Source of the DNA: Comamonas sp. JUb58 | Lineage (GTDB): Bacteria; Pseudomonadota; Gammaproteobacteria; Burkholderiales; Burkholderiaceae_C | DNA length: 64,000 nucleotides | Assembly: GCF_004364775.1 (NCBI RefSeq) | Contig: NZ_SOAL01000014.1 | Span: 100,937-164,936 of the forward strand | Direction of reading: 5' to 3' | Shown here: positions 1 to 9,911 of the stretch, piece by piece | Numbering within the stretch: position 1 is the first letter of the stretch | Layout of the letters: the number at the start of each line of letters is the position of its first letter | The notes under the pieces: model-generated | What the model saw: only the letters and a program-made list of their open reading frames with translations | Told to the model about the DNA's origin: nothing | Databases searched by the model: none | Position numbers and translations under genes: made by a program

Positions 1-1
1 T

Positions 2-352
2 GCGGGCATTACCAAGATTGCGCCGGTGACCAGTGTGCCGGTGCAGTTCAGCGGCGAAGTGCTGGCCCGCAATGCCGACCGGGTGCTGATGCGCTATGAC
101 GAGACTCCCACCACCGCCGCCGAGGTGGTGCTGCAGATCGTGGATACGCACAGCCTGCAGGTGGTGTGGCGCAAGTCCACACGCGAGATACCGCAGTTGC
201 TGTCAGATGGCAGCGTGGTGGCCCAGGCCTGGCCCGGTGGTTTTTACCTGAGCACCGCGATGAACCTGCCGGCGCTGGTGATCGACAACGACGGCCAGAC
301 CCTGTACGACTTTCAGCCCCAAAAACGCCAGGAACAGCCCAGCGATGACTGA
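2..352 (+). CDS. unrecognised protein, C-terminal part (truncated by window edge)
   Basis: The frame is open from the first bases and ends in TGA at 350-352, so the 116 codons here are the C-terminal end of a longer protein; the internal GTG at 26 need not be the start. The product is soluble-looking, with alternating beta-type segments (for example LQIVDTHSLQVVWRK and FYLSTAMNLPALVIDNDG) and a polar tail. I recognise no family motif. The segments could come from a WD/PQQ-like repeat protein, but that is only an impression. Confidence 0.6.
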   Translation, partial: AGITKIAPVTSVPVQFSGEVLARNADRVLMRYDETPTTAAEVVLQIVDTHSLQVVWRKSTREIPQLLSDGSVVAQAWPGGFYLSTAMNLPALVIDNDGQTLYDFQPQKRQEQPSDD

Positions 353-612
353 GGCTGCGGGCATGCGCCAGCGGCCCGACCAGCCAGTTGCAAGGGTGGA
401 TAGCCGACGATAAAAGTGTGGGCCAATGCGATAGTTGTTGAGTGGCCTAGAGCACTGTTTTGTAAAGAAATTTTGCAAATCCAGCGACCCGTTTACGTAA
501 AGCCCGGCGAATCTCCAAAACTCCTACAGCCAGCGCGATCGCGCAGCGGCACCATGGCTTAACGGCAGGCGTTTGCTCCTGCCGCCAACCTGACACTGAA
601 GGAGTAAGCGCC

Positions 613-741
613 ATGAGCCAGCAGAACCACCAACAGTCCGGACAGCAGCCTGCCCAGAAAAAGGAGCAGCAACAGCAACAGCAATCCCCGAAGCAGCAGC
701 AACCGGGCCAGCAGGACCGCAAGCAGCAATCACAGAAGTAA
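613..741 (+). CDS. glutamine-rich mini-protein A (42 aa)
   Basis: This 42-residue ORF starts at an ATG with a good ribosome binding site (GAAGGAG, 6-7 bases upstream). About half the residues are Gln, with Lys, Pro and Ser between, and there is no hydrophobic core, so the product should be soluble and disordered. The core KEQQQQQQSPKQQQPGQQDR is nearly repeated in the mini-protein at 2204-2356, and the leader before the ATG is also similar. Finding two copies with matching leaders argues that both are translated. The role is unknown; stress-linked or nucleic-acid-associated disordered proteins look like this, but nothing here proves it. Confidence 0.6.
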   Translation: MSQQNHQQSGQQPAQKKEQQQQQQSPKQQQPGQQDRKQQSQK

Positions 742-782
742 TCTGCGACTGCGCGGACCACGAAGACCACACGGAGCGCCCC

Positions 783-941
783 ATGCAACAACTGCCTTTG
801 CCGATGACCAAGCAACAGCCTTGGCCCCTGCAACAGGGCCAGCCGTTGCGCGAGGCCAAGTACTCGCAGCAGCAGTGCAAGTGCAACCGCCGCCAACTGG
901 GCACCGAGCCCAAGACGCCGGACAACGCACAGATGTGCTGA
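783..941 (+). CDS. small Gln/Cys-containing protein (52 aa)
   Basis: This ORF lies 41 bases after mini-protein A and just before a hairpin terminator, so the two probably share a transcript. The 52-residue product is Gln-rich at the N-terminus, carries a CKC motif at residues 32-34 followed by NRR, and ends in Met-Cys. No family is recognised. Three cysteines in so short a peptide could bind a metal or be redox-active, but this is conjecture. No strong Shine-Dalgarno sequence is visible before the ATG, which keeps confidence modest. Confidence 0.4.
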   Translation: MQQLPLPMTKQQPWPLQQGQPLREAKYSQQQCKCNRRQLGTEPKTPDNAQMC

Positions 942-961
942 TCTTCTGAACTCCGCGCCAA

Positions 962-985
962 GGCCCGCTTTCAGCGGGCTTTTTC
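962..985 (+). terminator. Rho-independent terminator after the mini-protein pair
   Basis: GCCCGC (963-968) pairs with GCGGGC (974-979) across a short loop and is followed by TTTTT. It closes the 613-941 transcript before the next gene. Confidence 0.7.
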
Positions 986-1049
986 GTGGGCGTCGCATCA
1001 CATGCAGCGGCGATACTGGCGTTCTCGTCCACCTCGCCAGCAGACCGCC

Positions 1050-1838
1050 ATGAACACTGGATTCTTCGCGCAGCCCAATCCGCCTTACCGCCGCGCCAAC
1101 TACAGCTTTGCCTACCAATGGATCGAAGAAGTAGGCAGCCTGGCCGCCTTGCTGGCGCATGTAGAAGCGCTGCGCGCCGGGGATCCGGCGCACCGTTATC
1201 TGTGCACCTTGGACGATATCCAGCAAGGCAGCTACACCAGCGGCCATGCCAGCCAGGATGACCGCCTCTACCTGGCCAGCCCGCTGGACATGGACTGGGA
1301 CGACCCAGCGCAGGAGGCGGCCTGGGATCTGCAGGCGCTGCAGCACCGCGCACGGCAACTGCGGGAGGCCCAGGGCCCACAACGCTGGGCCGAGGTCTGC
1401 GGCAGCCTGGCGCTGAGCGGCAGCGATATCGACGCGCTGCTGGCCGCCAACCGCAGTCCCGATGTGCTGCTGGACGATGTCGTCTACATCCAGCGCCTGC
1501 CGCTGGCCAGTGACGACCCGCTGATCGCCGGCCAGCCCAATGGCTATTTCAGCGCCGACTGGGACAGCTTTCAGAACCATGCCATCCACCAGCGTTTGGC
1601 GCAGCAGCATGGCTATCAGCTGTACGCGATGGGCGCCGCCTGGATGGCGCTGGCCCGCCCACAGCCGCCCGATGGTGCGCAGGCACAGGCGCTGGTGGAG
1701 GATTTGCGGGCGCTGTATGCCTCAGGCGATGAGGCGTTGCTGGTCCATCCGGGCTGGCAAGCCTTGCCAGCGGTGCTGCAAACCCAGCGCATCCTGGTCA
1801 TGGGCTATACCGACGACATGGCCGACCGCTGGGAATAG
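1050..1838 (+). CDS. hypothetical protein (262 aa)
   Basis: The frame is also open from an ATG at 1002, but the ATG at 1050 is preferred because the 1002-1049 stretch gives an Arg-rich leader that overlaps sequence just behind the terminator. The product is soluble and acidic, rich in Ala, Leu, Gln and Trp, with no signal peptide and no membrane segment. It contains Asp/Trp clusters such as DMDWDDPAQEAAWDL. I do not recognise a domain. Codon use matches the neighbouring chromosomal genes, so it is probably a real resident gene. Confidence 0.6.
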   Translation: MNTGFFAQPNPPYRRANYSFAYQWIEEVGSLAALLAHVEALRAGDPAHRYLCTLDDIQQGSYTSGHASQDDRLYLASPLDMDWDDPAQEAAWDLQALQHRARQLREAQGPQRWAEVCGSLALSGSDIDALLAANRSPDVLLDDVVYIQRLPLASDDPLIAGQPNGYFSADWDSFQNHAIHQRLAQQHGYQLYAMGAAWMALARPQPPDGAQAQALVEDLRALYASGDEALLVHPGWQALPAVLQTQRILVMGYTDDMADRWE

Positions 1839-2203
1839 ACCATACGAATGCTCTACAAAACTCCCTGCCGTGGTCGGAACGCGGACTCGGGCGATCCGCT
1901 GCGTTGTCTTTCTTGTCAATCTGCAAAAGACGCCTTGCGGCTCATGATTCGCGCCTACCCCGCTTGGCGAGGGTTTTGCAGAGCATCCCTCGCTTGTACT
2001 TCTGTGAAAGATGGAAAAGGGATGTGTGCGCTGCTCCGCCGTGGCGGGGGGCCAGGCGCTGCGGAGGCTTTGCAAAATGTGCGCCGAGAAACGTCTCGAT
2101 GCAGGCGGCGCGTCAATTCCTACACCGGCCCTTTTGCGGCAGCGCGACTATAGAACCATGGCAGGGCATGTCGCCCCGCCATCATCTTGAAGGAGCTAAC
2201 GCT
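1839..2203. other. 365-base stretch without a recognised gene
   Basis: No convincing ORF, tRNA or repeat is visible. The frames open here lack ribosome binding sites and have atypical composition for this genome. The last 40 bases hold the leader of the next mini-protein, with GAAGGAG ahead of its ATG, so a promoter is expected somewhere in this stretch; none could be picked with confidence. Confidence 0.4.
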
Positions 2204-2356
2204 ATGAATCAGCCAAACAGCCAACGCAATCCCAACCAGGTGAACCAGCAGCAACCGGGCCAGAAATCCGGCTCGCAAAAAGAGCAGCAACACCAGCAGC
2301 AGTCGCCACAGCAAAAACAGCCGGGTCAGCAAGACCGGTCGCAGCAGCAGCGCTGA
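2204..2356 (+). CDS. glutamine-rich mini-protein B (50 aa)
   Basis: A 50-residue ORF with GAAGGAG placed before the ATG, as in mini-protein A. It is Gln/Asn/Pro-rich and ends SPQQKQPGQQDRSQQQR, closely matching the end of protein A (SPKQQQPGQQDRKQQSQK). The shared core is KEQQ-x-QQQSP-x-Q-x-QPGQQDR-x-QQ. There is no hydrophobic segment, so a disordered cytosolic product is expected. It is followed by its own terminator, so it is probably monocistronic. The function is unknown. Confidence 0.6.
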   Translation: MNQPNSQRNPNQVNQQQPGQKSGSQKEQQHQQQSPQQKQPGQQDRSQQQR

Positions 2357-2416
2357 GTAGTAAAGCGGACGGCCAAGCCTGAATAAAAGACGTGACTTGG
2401 CTCTGGACCTCTTTGA

Positions 2417-2443
2417 AAATGGCCCGCGGATGCGGGCCATTTG
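2417..2443 (+). terminator. hairpin terminator after mini-protein B
   Basis: AAATGGCCCGC (2417-2427) pairs with GCGGGCCATTT (2432-2442). The stem is long and GC-rich. The T-tract is only three bases in the plus direction, so it may serve both strands, including the minus-strand gene that ends at 2482. Confidence 0.55.
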
Positions 2444-2481
2444 CCATGGTCAACTGGAAGGGCTGGAGCCCTCGACGGCGA

Positions 2482-3774
2482 TCAGCGTTGTTGATAACGC
2501 CGAGCCAGCCCAAACAGGCACAGACCCAAGCTCAGAGATACCCACAGCCCGCCCAGCGGTACAGCCGTGGGTGTTGCTACCGGCGGCGTGACGGCTCTGT
2601 TGCACGCCAAACTAGCGGTCGCATCGATCCCGGCAGTGGCTGCACCCGAGCTAAAGCTGAAGTCGCTGCCATCGACGATGGTGTTGGTTACGCTGGACAA
2701 CGAGCACAGATCAGATGCCGGCCAGGTAGTGTTCAAAACGACCTGGCATCCCGCTGCGGGTACGGTGCCCCCAGACAACTCCAGCGCATTGCCCGTCACC
2801 ATCGCAGTGCCTGCACAGCTATTGCTGGCAATACCATCCAAAGTCAGCGGTGCAGGCACGCTGTCTCGCAGATTCAGGCCCAGCGTATCGCCCACGTTAT
2901 TGCCTTGTACGTCGATGCTGATCTGTGTGTTCTGGCCTGGTTGCACTGTGTCGGTCGTAAAGGTCTTGCTCACCTGCAGTGGCACCGGTGCCGTGGCACT
3001 GGTAGTCACGACAAAGTTGTCAATCGCCACATATTCGTTCAATGCCAGACCGGTAAACAGCACCACCAATTTGTCGCCGGTAGCAAAGCCACTGGTGTCG
3101 ACCGAGAAAGTGTGGGTGTTCCAATCAAGGGCGTAGTCGTTGCCCGTACTGTTGGTGGTGGTGACCTGCTCAGTTTGGATGGGGGTGAGCACAGTACTGG
3201 TGGGCAGGCCACGCACGATGGCTGGCTGGCCCAGGGCTGTCGGCGATGACAGCGAGAAATCGGTGCTGGCGGGCTCGCCCCCGCCTGCAACCGCGCGCAA
3301 GCGGTAATATGCCATGGTGATGCTTACCGGGCTGCCTATGGTGGGCGAGGTCGGGGTAGCGGTGTAGTTCGCTAGCTTGACATGGGCCAGGGCCAAGGAG
3401 CCATTGACAAAGGGCTGGCCATCGGGATCAAACGCCATACCGACGGCCTCGGTGTTGGCCGTATCGATGGATCCGTAGAAGCCAATGGTGTAGCTGCCTG
3501 CCGTGCCGCTGGGATCGGAGTAATTTTGTTTGCCGGCGATGGGGGGTGTGATGCACAGCACATCGGCCGAATTGAGCTGGCGGAAGTTGTTGCCAAAATC
3601 GTCCTGCAAACGCGTGGCGCCCGTACGCGCCGTGCCATCGAGCTGCCCACAGGCGAGTGCAGGTGCCTCAAAATTCTGTTGGTAGATGACGGTTTGTGCT
3701 TGCGCCTGGCTCCAAACGCAGGCCAGCATGGCGAGTGTGGTGGCGGCGCGGAGGGAAGAGCAAGGACTGAGCAT
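2482..3774 (-). CDS. secreted/surface protein with IPTL-CTERM-like C-terminal anchor
   Basis: The 430-residue product has a signal peptide (residues 1 to about 26, ending AQA) and a long beta-rich Ser/Thr/Asn region. A domain of roughly 110 residues follows that resembles the DUF11-type repeats of bacterial surface proteins (VSKTFTTDTVQPGQNTQISI, then paired cysteines). It ends with a Pro-Leu-Gly-Gly-Leu-Trp motif, a hydrophobic helix and a basic tail, like the IPTL-CTERM sorting signals of betaproteobacteria. The expected location is outer surface or secreted. The function is unknown; adhesion or matrix is a guess from architecture. It stands alone on the minus strand. Confidence 0.65.
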   Translation of the reverse strand: MLSPCSSLRAATTLAMLACVWSQAQAQTVIYQQNFEAPALACGQLDGTARTGATRLQDDFGNNFRQLNSADVLCITPPIAGKQNYSDPSGTAGSYTIGFYGSIDTANTEAVGMAFDPDGQPFVNGSLALAHVKLANYTATPTSPTIGSPVSITMAYYRLRAVAGGGEPASTDFSLSSPTALGQPAIVRGLPTSTVLTPIQTEQVTTTNSTGNDYALDWNTHTFSVDTSGFATGDKLVVLFTGLALNEYVAIDNFVVTTSATAPVPLQVSKTFTTDTVQPGQNTQISIDVQGNNVGDTLGLNLRDSVPAPLTLDGIASNSCAGTAMVTGNALELSGGTVPAAGCQVVLNTTWPASDLCSLSSVTNTIVDGSDFSFSSGAATAGIDATASLACNRAVTPPVATPTAVPLGGLWVSLSLGLCLFGLARRYQQR

Positions 3775-3940
3775 AAGAAGACCTACTATTTTGATAGATA
3801 GATCATATATTGATGCGTTTCAATATGCCCTGATGGCTTCTCGATTACGTCCGTAAACGTTGTTTTTAAAGCAATTCCTCGCTGGCGACGTGCATGGCTA
3901 TGGGGCAGGCGCGCTGGGGCGCGTGGTGACCTTGGCAATG

Positions 3941-3966
3941 AGAAAGCCTCCGGGCGGAGGCTTTCA
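3941..3966 (-). terminator. hairpin after gatB
   Basis: GAAAGCCTCCG pairs with CGGAGGCTTTC about 25 bases beyond the gatB stop on the minus strand. The T-run is short (CTTTCTC), but the position fits termination of gatCAB transcription. Confidence 0.6.
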
Positions 3967-3989
3967 TACCGGAGCGGCGCGTAGATGTT

Positions 3990-5444
3990 TTAAGCCAGCT
4001 TGGCCTTCAGCAGCTCATTGACCTGGCCCGGGTTGGCCTTGCCCTTCGAAGCCTTCATCACCTGGCCGACCAGGGCGTTGAAGGCCTTGTCCTTGCCGGC
4101 GCGGTACTGCTCCACATTGCCGGGGTTGGCGGCGATCACCTCGTCGATGATGGCTTCGAGCGCGCCGGTGTCGTTGGATTGCTTCAGGTCCTTGGCGTCG
4201 ATGACGGCGTCGACATCCGCGCCTTCACCGCTCCACAGCGCCTCGAACACCTGCTTGGCGCTGTTGTTGCTGATGACATTGCCGTGGATGCGGGCGATCA
4301 GGGTGCCCAGTTGGGCGGCGCTGACCTTGACCTGGTCCATGCCGATCTCTTCCAGGTTCAGGCGGCGCGAGATCTCGCCCATCACCCAGTTGCTGGCCAG
4401 CTTGGGCTGGCCGCTGGCCTTGGCGGCAGCTTCAAAGTAGTCGGCCATGGCCTGGCTTTGGGTCAGGGTGGTGGCGTCGTACTCGGGCAGGCCGTAGTCG
4501 GCCACAAAGCGGTCGGCGCGCTGGCGCGGCAGCTCGGGCATCTCGGCCTTCACAGCCTGCACCCAGCTGTCGGCAACCACCAGCGGTGGCAGGTCGGGAT
4601 CGGGGAAGTAGCGGTAATCGGCCGCGTCTTCCTTGGTGCGCATCGCACGGGTCTCGCCGGTGTCGGGGTTGAACAGCACGGTGGCCTGCTGGATCGCGCG
4701 GCCATCCTCGATCTCGTCGATCTGCCAGCGGATTTCGTAGTCGATGGCGATCTGCATGTTGCGGAACGAGTTCAGGTTCTTGATCTCGCGGCGGGTGCCC
4801 AGCGGCTGGCCGGGCTTGCGCACGGACACGTTGGCATCGCAGCGGAACGAGCCTTCCTGCATGTTGCCGTCGCAGATGCCGATCCAGGTGACGATCTTGT
4901 GCAGTTCCTTGGCATAGGCCACGGCCTCGGCGGTGCTGCTCATGTCGGGCTCGGTGACGATCTCCAGCAGCGGCGTGCCGGCGCGGTTCAGGTCAATGCC
5001 CGATTGGCCGATGAACTCGTCGTGCACGGATTTGCCGGCGTCTTCTTCCAGGTGGGCACGCACCAGGCGCACGGTTTTTTTCTGGTCACCGACAAAGAAG
5101 CTCACCTCACCGCCTTGCACCACCGGGATCTCGAACTGCGAAATCTGGTAGCCCTTGGGCAGGTCGGGGTAGAAGTAGTTCTTGCGCGCAAAGATGCTGA
5201 CGGGCGCAATGGTGCTGCCCAGCGCCAGGCCGAGCTTGATGGCGCACTCGACGGCCTTCTTGTTCATCACCGGCAGGGTGCCGGGCAGGGCCAGGTCCAC
5301 GGCGCAGGCCTGGGTGTTGGGCTCGGCGCCAAAGGCGGTGCTGGCGCGGCTGAAGATCTTGCTGTTGGCCGACAGCTGGGTGTGGGTTTCAAAGCCAATC
5401 ACCACTTCGTAGCCGTTGATGAGCTTGACGGTTGTTTCGGTCAT
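3990..5444 (-). CDS. gatB: Asp/Glu-tRNA(Asn/Gln) amidotransferase subunit B
   Basis: A 484-residue GatB. The subunit binds misacylated Glu-tRNA(Gln) or Asp-tRNA(Asn) and activates the carboxylate with ATP, so that ammonia released by GatA makes the amide. The signature [17 protein letters not shown] sits near residue 150 and a YqeY-like helical tail ends the protein. The frame is open far upstream in the same phase, but the ATG at 5444 has a strong GGAGG ribosome site (5456-5460 on the plus strand) and gives the normal family length. It lies 20 bases after gatA in a gatC-gatA-gatB operon. Confidence 0.96.
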   Translation of the reverse strand: MTETTVKLINGYEVVIGFETHTQLSANSKIFSRASTAFGAEPNTQACAVDLALPGTLPVMNKKAVECAIKLGLALGSTIAPVSIFARKNYFYPDLPKGYQISQFEIPVVQGGEVSFFVGDQKKTVRLVRAHLEEDAGKSVHDEFIGQSGIDLNRAGTPLLEIVTEPDMSSTAEAVAYAKELHKIVTWIGICDGNMQEGSFRCDANVSVRKPGQPLGTRREIKNLNSFRNMQIAIDYEIRWQIDEIEDGRAIQQATVLFNPDTGETRAMRTKEDAADYRYFPDPDLPPLVVADSWVQAVKAEMPELPRQRADRFVADYGLPEYDATTLTQSQAMADYFEAAAKASGQPKLASNWVMGEISRRLNLEEIGMDQVKVSAAQLGTLIARIHGNVISNNSAKQVFEALWSGEGADVDAVIDAKDLKQSNDTGALEAIIDEVIAANPGNVEQYRAGKDKAFNALVGQVMKASKGKANPGQVNELLKAKLA

Positions 5445-5464
5445 GTTCTGTGTTCCTCCCTGCG

Positions 5465-6946
5465 TTACTTCGCGATGCCGGTGGGCTGGCGCAGGTGGTG
5501 GTCGGTGGCTTGCTGCAGCTGGTGGGCTGCGTTCAGGAGCTTGGCTTCGCCAAAGTAGTTGCCGATCAGCTGCAGGCCCACGGGCATGCCGCCTTCGCCA
5601 AAACCGGCGGGCACGCTCAGGCCGGGCAGGCCGGCCAGCGATGCGGGCAGGGTGTAGATGTCGGCCAGGTAGTTGGCGAGCGGGTCGCTCTTGCCACCCA
5701 GCGCCCAGGCCACGGTGGGCGCAGCGGGGCCGGCGATCAGGTCGCAGTCCTTGAAGGCGGTCTGGAAGTCGTCGGCAATCATGCGGCGGATCTTTTGCGC
5801 CTGCAGGTAGTAGGCGTCGTAGTAGCCGTGCGAGAGCACATAGGCGCCGGTCATGATGCGGCGCTTGACCTCGTCGCCAAAGCCTTCGGCGCGGGTCTTC
5901 TTGTACATGTCCACCAGGTCGTCGTAGTCCTTGGCGCGGTGGCCGAACTTCACGCCGTCGAAGCGCGAAAGGTTGGACGAAGCTTCGGCCGGGGCGATGA
6001 TGTAGTAGACGGGGATGGACAGCTCGGTGCGTGGCAGGCTGATCGGCACCAGCTTGGCGCCCAGCTTTTCGTACTCCTTCAGCGCAGCATCGACGGCGGC
6101 ACGCACATCGCTGCTCAGGCCATCGCCAAAGAACTCGGCAGGCACGCCAATGCGCAGGCCGGCCAGCGAGTCGTTCAGGTTCAGTGTGAAGTCTTCGGCC
6201 GGGTGGTCCAGGCTGGTGGAGTCGCGGTCCAGGTCGGGGCCGCACATCTCGCTGAGCAGCAGCGCGCAGTCTTCGGCGGTGCGCGCCATCGGGCCGGCCT
6301 GGTCCAGGCTGGAGGCGAAGGCGATCATGCCGTAGCGGCTGGCGCGGCCATAGGTGGGCTTGATGCCGGTGATGCCGCAGAACGACGCGGGCTGGCGGAT
6401 CGAGCCTCCCGTATCGCTGCCGGTGGCTGCGGGCGCCAGGCGCGCGGCCACGGCGGCTGCCGAGCCGCCGGACGAACCGCCGGGCACGCGGCTGGCGTCC
6501 CAGGGGTTGCGCACTGGGCTGATGGCGCTGTTCTCGTTGGCCGAGCCCATCGCGAACTCGTCCATGTTCAGCTTGCCCAGGGTCACGGCACCGGCGCCGG
6601 CCAGCTTGCTCACCATGGTGGCGTCAAACGGCGACTGGTAGCCAGCCAGCATCTTGCTGCCTGCGGTGGTGGGGAAGTCCTGGGTGACGAAGAGGTCCTT
6701 GTGGCCAATCGGCACACCAGCCAGCTTGCCGGCCGTGCCCGCAGCAATGGCAGCATCGGCGGCACGGGCCTGGGCCAGGGTCACTTCTTCATTGATGTGG
6801 ACATAGGCGCCCAGATCCTGGTGGGCCTGGGCCTGGGCGCGGGTCAGGAAATGTTGCGCAGCCTCGACGGAGGACACTTCGCGGCTTTTGAGCTTGGCGG
6901 CCAACTGGGCCACGCTCAAGTCATGCAATTCGGTAGGGATGCTCAT
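5465..6946 (-). CDS. gatA: Asp/Glu-tRNA(Asn/Gln) amidotransferase subunit A
   Basis: A 493-residue amidase-signature enzyme that hydrolyses glutamine and passes ammonia to GatB. The Ser-cisSer-Lys triad is visible: Lys83 in GHKDLF, Ser158 in [11 protein letters not shown] and nucleophile Ser182 in [11 protein letters not shown]. Spacing agrees with characterised GatA proteins. It is the middle gene of gatCAB, 146 bases after gatC, so translation is not directly coupled to gatC. The presence of gatCAB implies that at least one of Gln-tRNA or Asn-tRNA is made by the indirect route. Confidence 0.96.
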   Translation of the reverse strand: MSIPTELHDLSVAQLAAKLKSREVSSVEAAQHFLTRAQAQAHQDLGAYVHINEEVTLAQARAADAAIAAGTAGKLAGVPIGHKDLFVTQDFPTTAGSKMLAGYQSPFDATMVSKLAGAGAVTLGKLNMDEFAMGSANENSAISPVRNPWDASRVPGGSSGGSAAAVAARLAPAATGSDTGGSIRQPASFCGITGIKPTYGRASRYGMIAFASSLDQAGPMARTAEDCALLLSEMCGPDLDRDSTSLDHPAEDFTLNLNDSLAGLRIGVPAEFFGDGLSSDVRAAVDAALKEYEKLGAKLVPISLPRTELSIPVYYIIAPAEASSNLSRFDGVKFGHRAKDYDDLVDMYKKTRAEGFGDEVKRRIMTGAYVLSHGYYDAYYLQAQKIRRMIADDFQTAFKDCDLIAGPAAPTVAWALGGKSDPLANYLADIYTLPASLAGLPGLSVPAGFGEGGMPVGLQLIGNYFGEAKLLNAAHQLQQATDHHLRQPTGIAK

Positions 6947-7092
6947 GCAAATCTCGCGATCTTGGCGATCTCGGTGAATGGGAAAGGGCGCTGCGCGCCG
7001 GTCTCAGGGGCGTGGTGCTGCGTGCTGCCGCCACCACGGCCGGGGGCCGGTTGTTGCCAGGGCCCACCAGGCCTGAAGATGCTGTGAATTAC

Positions 7093-7398
7093 TCAATCAG
7101 TCTCAATCACTTTGGGGACCAGGAAATAGCCGTTTTCCACGGCAGGGGCACTGCGCTGGTTGGCCTCCCGGTTATCCGGTTCGCTGACGATGTCATCACG
7201 AAGACGGAGGGTGATTTCCTGGATCGCTGCCACGGGGTGTGACAGGGGCATGACACCGGAGGTATCCACAGCCTGCATCTTCTCCACAATGCCGAAAAAG
7301 TTATTCATCTGCGAGAGCATGCGCTCACTCTCGGAGTCGGATAATTCGAGCCGCGCCAGGTTGGCGATGCGGGCAATGTCATCTTTTGTCAGGGCCAT
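7093..7398 (-). CDS. gatC: Asp/Glu-tRNA(Asn/Gln) amidotransferase subunit C
   Basis: A 101-residue GatC, the small belt subunit that clamps GatA to GatB. The N-terminal helix ([18 protein letters not shown]) and the C-terminal ...[13 protein letters not shown]... region are typical of the family. It is the first gene of the minus-strand gatCAB operon and is transcribed away from mreB; the 212-base divergent region must hold both promoters. Confidence 0.95.
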   Translation of the reverse strand: MALTKDDIARIANLARLELSDSESERMLSQMNNFFGIVEKMQAVDTSGVMPLSHPVAAIQEITLRLRDDIVSEPDNREANQRSAPAVENGYFLVPKVIETD

Positions 7399-7457
7399 AG
7401 ATAGTCGTATGTAAACCAGTCGTAAAAAAACGGGGCCGGAAAGCGTTGCCCTGTAAG

Positions 7458-7466
7458 TTATTCACA
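7458..7466 (+). promoter_or_regulatory. DnaA-box-like 9-mer between gatC and mreB
   Basis: TTATTCACA matches the DnaA-box consensus TTATNCACA exactly. It lies in the divergent gatC/mreB intergenic region. A lone 9-mer can occur by chance, so this is a candidate only. Confidence 0.25.
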
Positions 7467-7562
7467 GGGGATGGGGTATTATCCCGTCTTTGACGCAATA
7501 AGGCGGCAACGTCGGTCATTGCGCATCAAAAACCCTTCTGTCATCTCACCACACACCAATGA

Positions 7563-8657
<1,095 letters not shown>

Positions 8658-8932
8658 CACAGGCGCTCTGCGCAGCGATACGCAATAATGGCGAGCGGCA
8701 GCGGCTATGCACCCCATGGCGCGCTGCAGGCCCGCCATGCTTGTTTGCACAGCCTGGCCGCTTGCGATGCGCTGAATGCCTAGCTGCTGTGATGCGCCTG
8801 TTTCTGCTTTTTCGCTTTTCTCCGATGTCCCTGCCCATGCCCCTTGTCCACCGTGCTGACCGCCTACTGGCGCAGCGGCACGCGCCCGGATCAGGCGCCG
8901 AGCACCGGGCCAGGTTCTGCTGAGGCCACTGC

Positions 8933-9874
8933 ATGGCACGCAACGTCTTCTCCGGCGGTATACCGACCTTCCGACCACAGGGGCCCAGCGCCAATGTGCG
9001 TCTGGCGCTGTGCGTAGCGCTGGCGGTGTTCCTGATGGTGGCGGACGTGCGCTTCAAGCTCACCGAACCGCTGCGCAAGGCCGTCGCCACCGTGCTCTTC
9101 CCCATGCAATGGGTGATGCTGCAGCCGGTGTTGCTGATCCAGGGTGGAGCCAGTTATTTTGAAGATTTGAACAAGGCGCAGGCGGCGGCCGTCGCCGCCG
9201 AGAAAAGCGCGATTGCGCTGACCCACCGTGCCAACCTGGTCGAGACGCTGGACCATGAGAACCAGCGCCTGCGCCAGTTGCTCAACCTGGTTCCCCGCCT
9301 CAAGACCGAAGGGCGCGCCGCCCAGGTGGTGTACGAGACGGCCGACGCCTTCAACCGCCGTGTCGTGATCGACAAGGGCGAGGTGGCCGGCATTGCACGC
9401 GGCTCTCCGGTGATGGACGAGATGGGCGTGCTGGGCCAGGTGACCCGGGTGTTTCCGATGTCGGCCGAAGTGACCTTGCTGACCGACCGTGAGCAGGCCA
9501 TCCCCGTGCTCAACCCGCGCACCGGTGCCCGGGCCGTTGCCTATGGCGAGCCCACCAATGCCTATGGCGGTGGCATGGAGCTGCGCTTCATGCCCAGCAA
9601 TGCCGATATCCAGGAAGGCGATCTGCTGACCACCAGCGGTGTGGACGGCGTCTATGCGCCCGGCCTGCCGGTGGCGCGCATCGTCAAGATCGAGCGCCGT
9701 GCGGATTCGCCGTTCTCGCGTGTCTACTGCGAGCCGCTGGCGCAGATGTTTGGCACGCAGTTTGTGATGGTGATCAACCCGTTGCCTGAAGACGCCCTGC
9801 CGCCGCGCCCGCCGGTGGAGACCAAGACCCAGGAAGGCCCGGCCTCCACCCCCCGCAAGGGCAAGCGCGGATGA
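8933..9874 (+). CDS. mreC: rod shape-determining protein MreC
   Basis: A 313-residue bitopic inner-membrane protein of the elongasome. A short cytoplasmic N-terminus leads into a membrane helix at about 21-39, then a coiled coil (around 75-115, rich in Ala, Glu and Gln) and the periplasmic beta-barrel MreC domain (for example GVLGQVTRVFPMSAEVTLLTD). A Pro/Lys/Arg-rich tail (RPPVETKTQEGPASTPRKGKRG spans the last residues) is longer than in E. coli. MreC links MreB to MrdA. It lies upstream of mreD by 37 bases. Confidence 0.95.
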   Translation: MARNVFSGGIPTFRPQGPSANVRLALCVALAVFLMVADVRFKLTEPLRKAVATVLFPMQWVMLQPVLLIQGGASYFEDLNKAQAAAVAAEKSAIALTHRANLVETLDHENQRLRQLLNLVPRLKTEGRAAQVVYETADAFNRRVVIDKGEVAGIARGSPVMDEMGVLGQVTRVFPMSAEVTLLTDREQAIPVLNPRTGARAVAYGEPTNAYGGGMELRFMPSNADIQEGDLLTTSGVDGVYAPGLPVARIVKIERRADSPFSRVYCEPLAQMFGTQFVMVINPLPEDALPPRPPVETKTQEGPASTPRKGKRG

Positions 9875-9911
9875 TGCCGGCCTCTACGAACCCAACCCCA
9901 GGAATGCAGCC

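Noticed and set aside
1848..2153. Open frames of about 100 codons in the 1.8-2.2 kb gap
   Set aside because: Composition is unlike the other genes (many Cys/Arg), there is no ribosome site, and alternative frames overlap mini-protein B.
3990..6245. A possible gatA-gatB-like fusion of 751 residues
   Set aside because: The N-terminal part is gatA read in the wrong frame; gatB has its own GGAGG site and ATG at 5444.
5432..7087. Plus-strand open frame of 551 codons antisense to gatA
   Set aside because: gatA has the complete amidase triad; the antisense frame has Gly/Val/His-rich composition typical of a GC-skew artefact.
8741..8923. 60-codon ORF between mreB and mreC
   Set aside because: No ribosome site, odd composition, no motif; the 275-base gap is better seen as a non-coding spacer.
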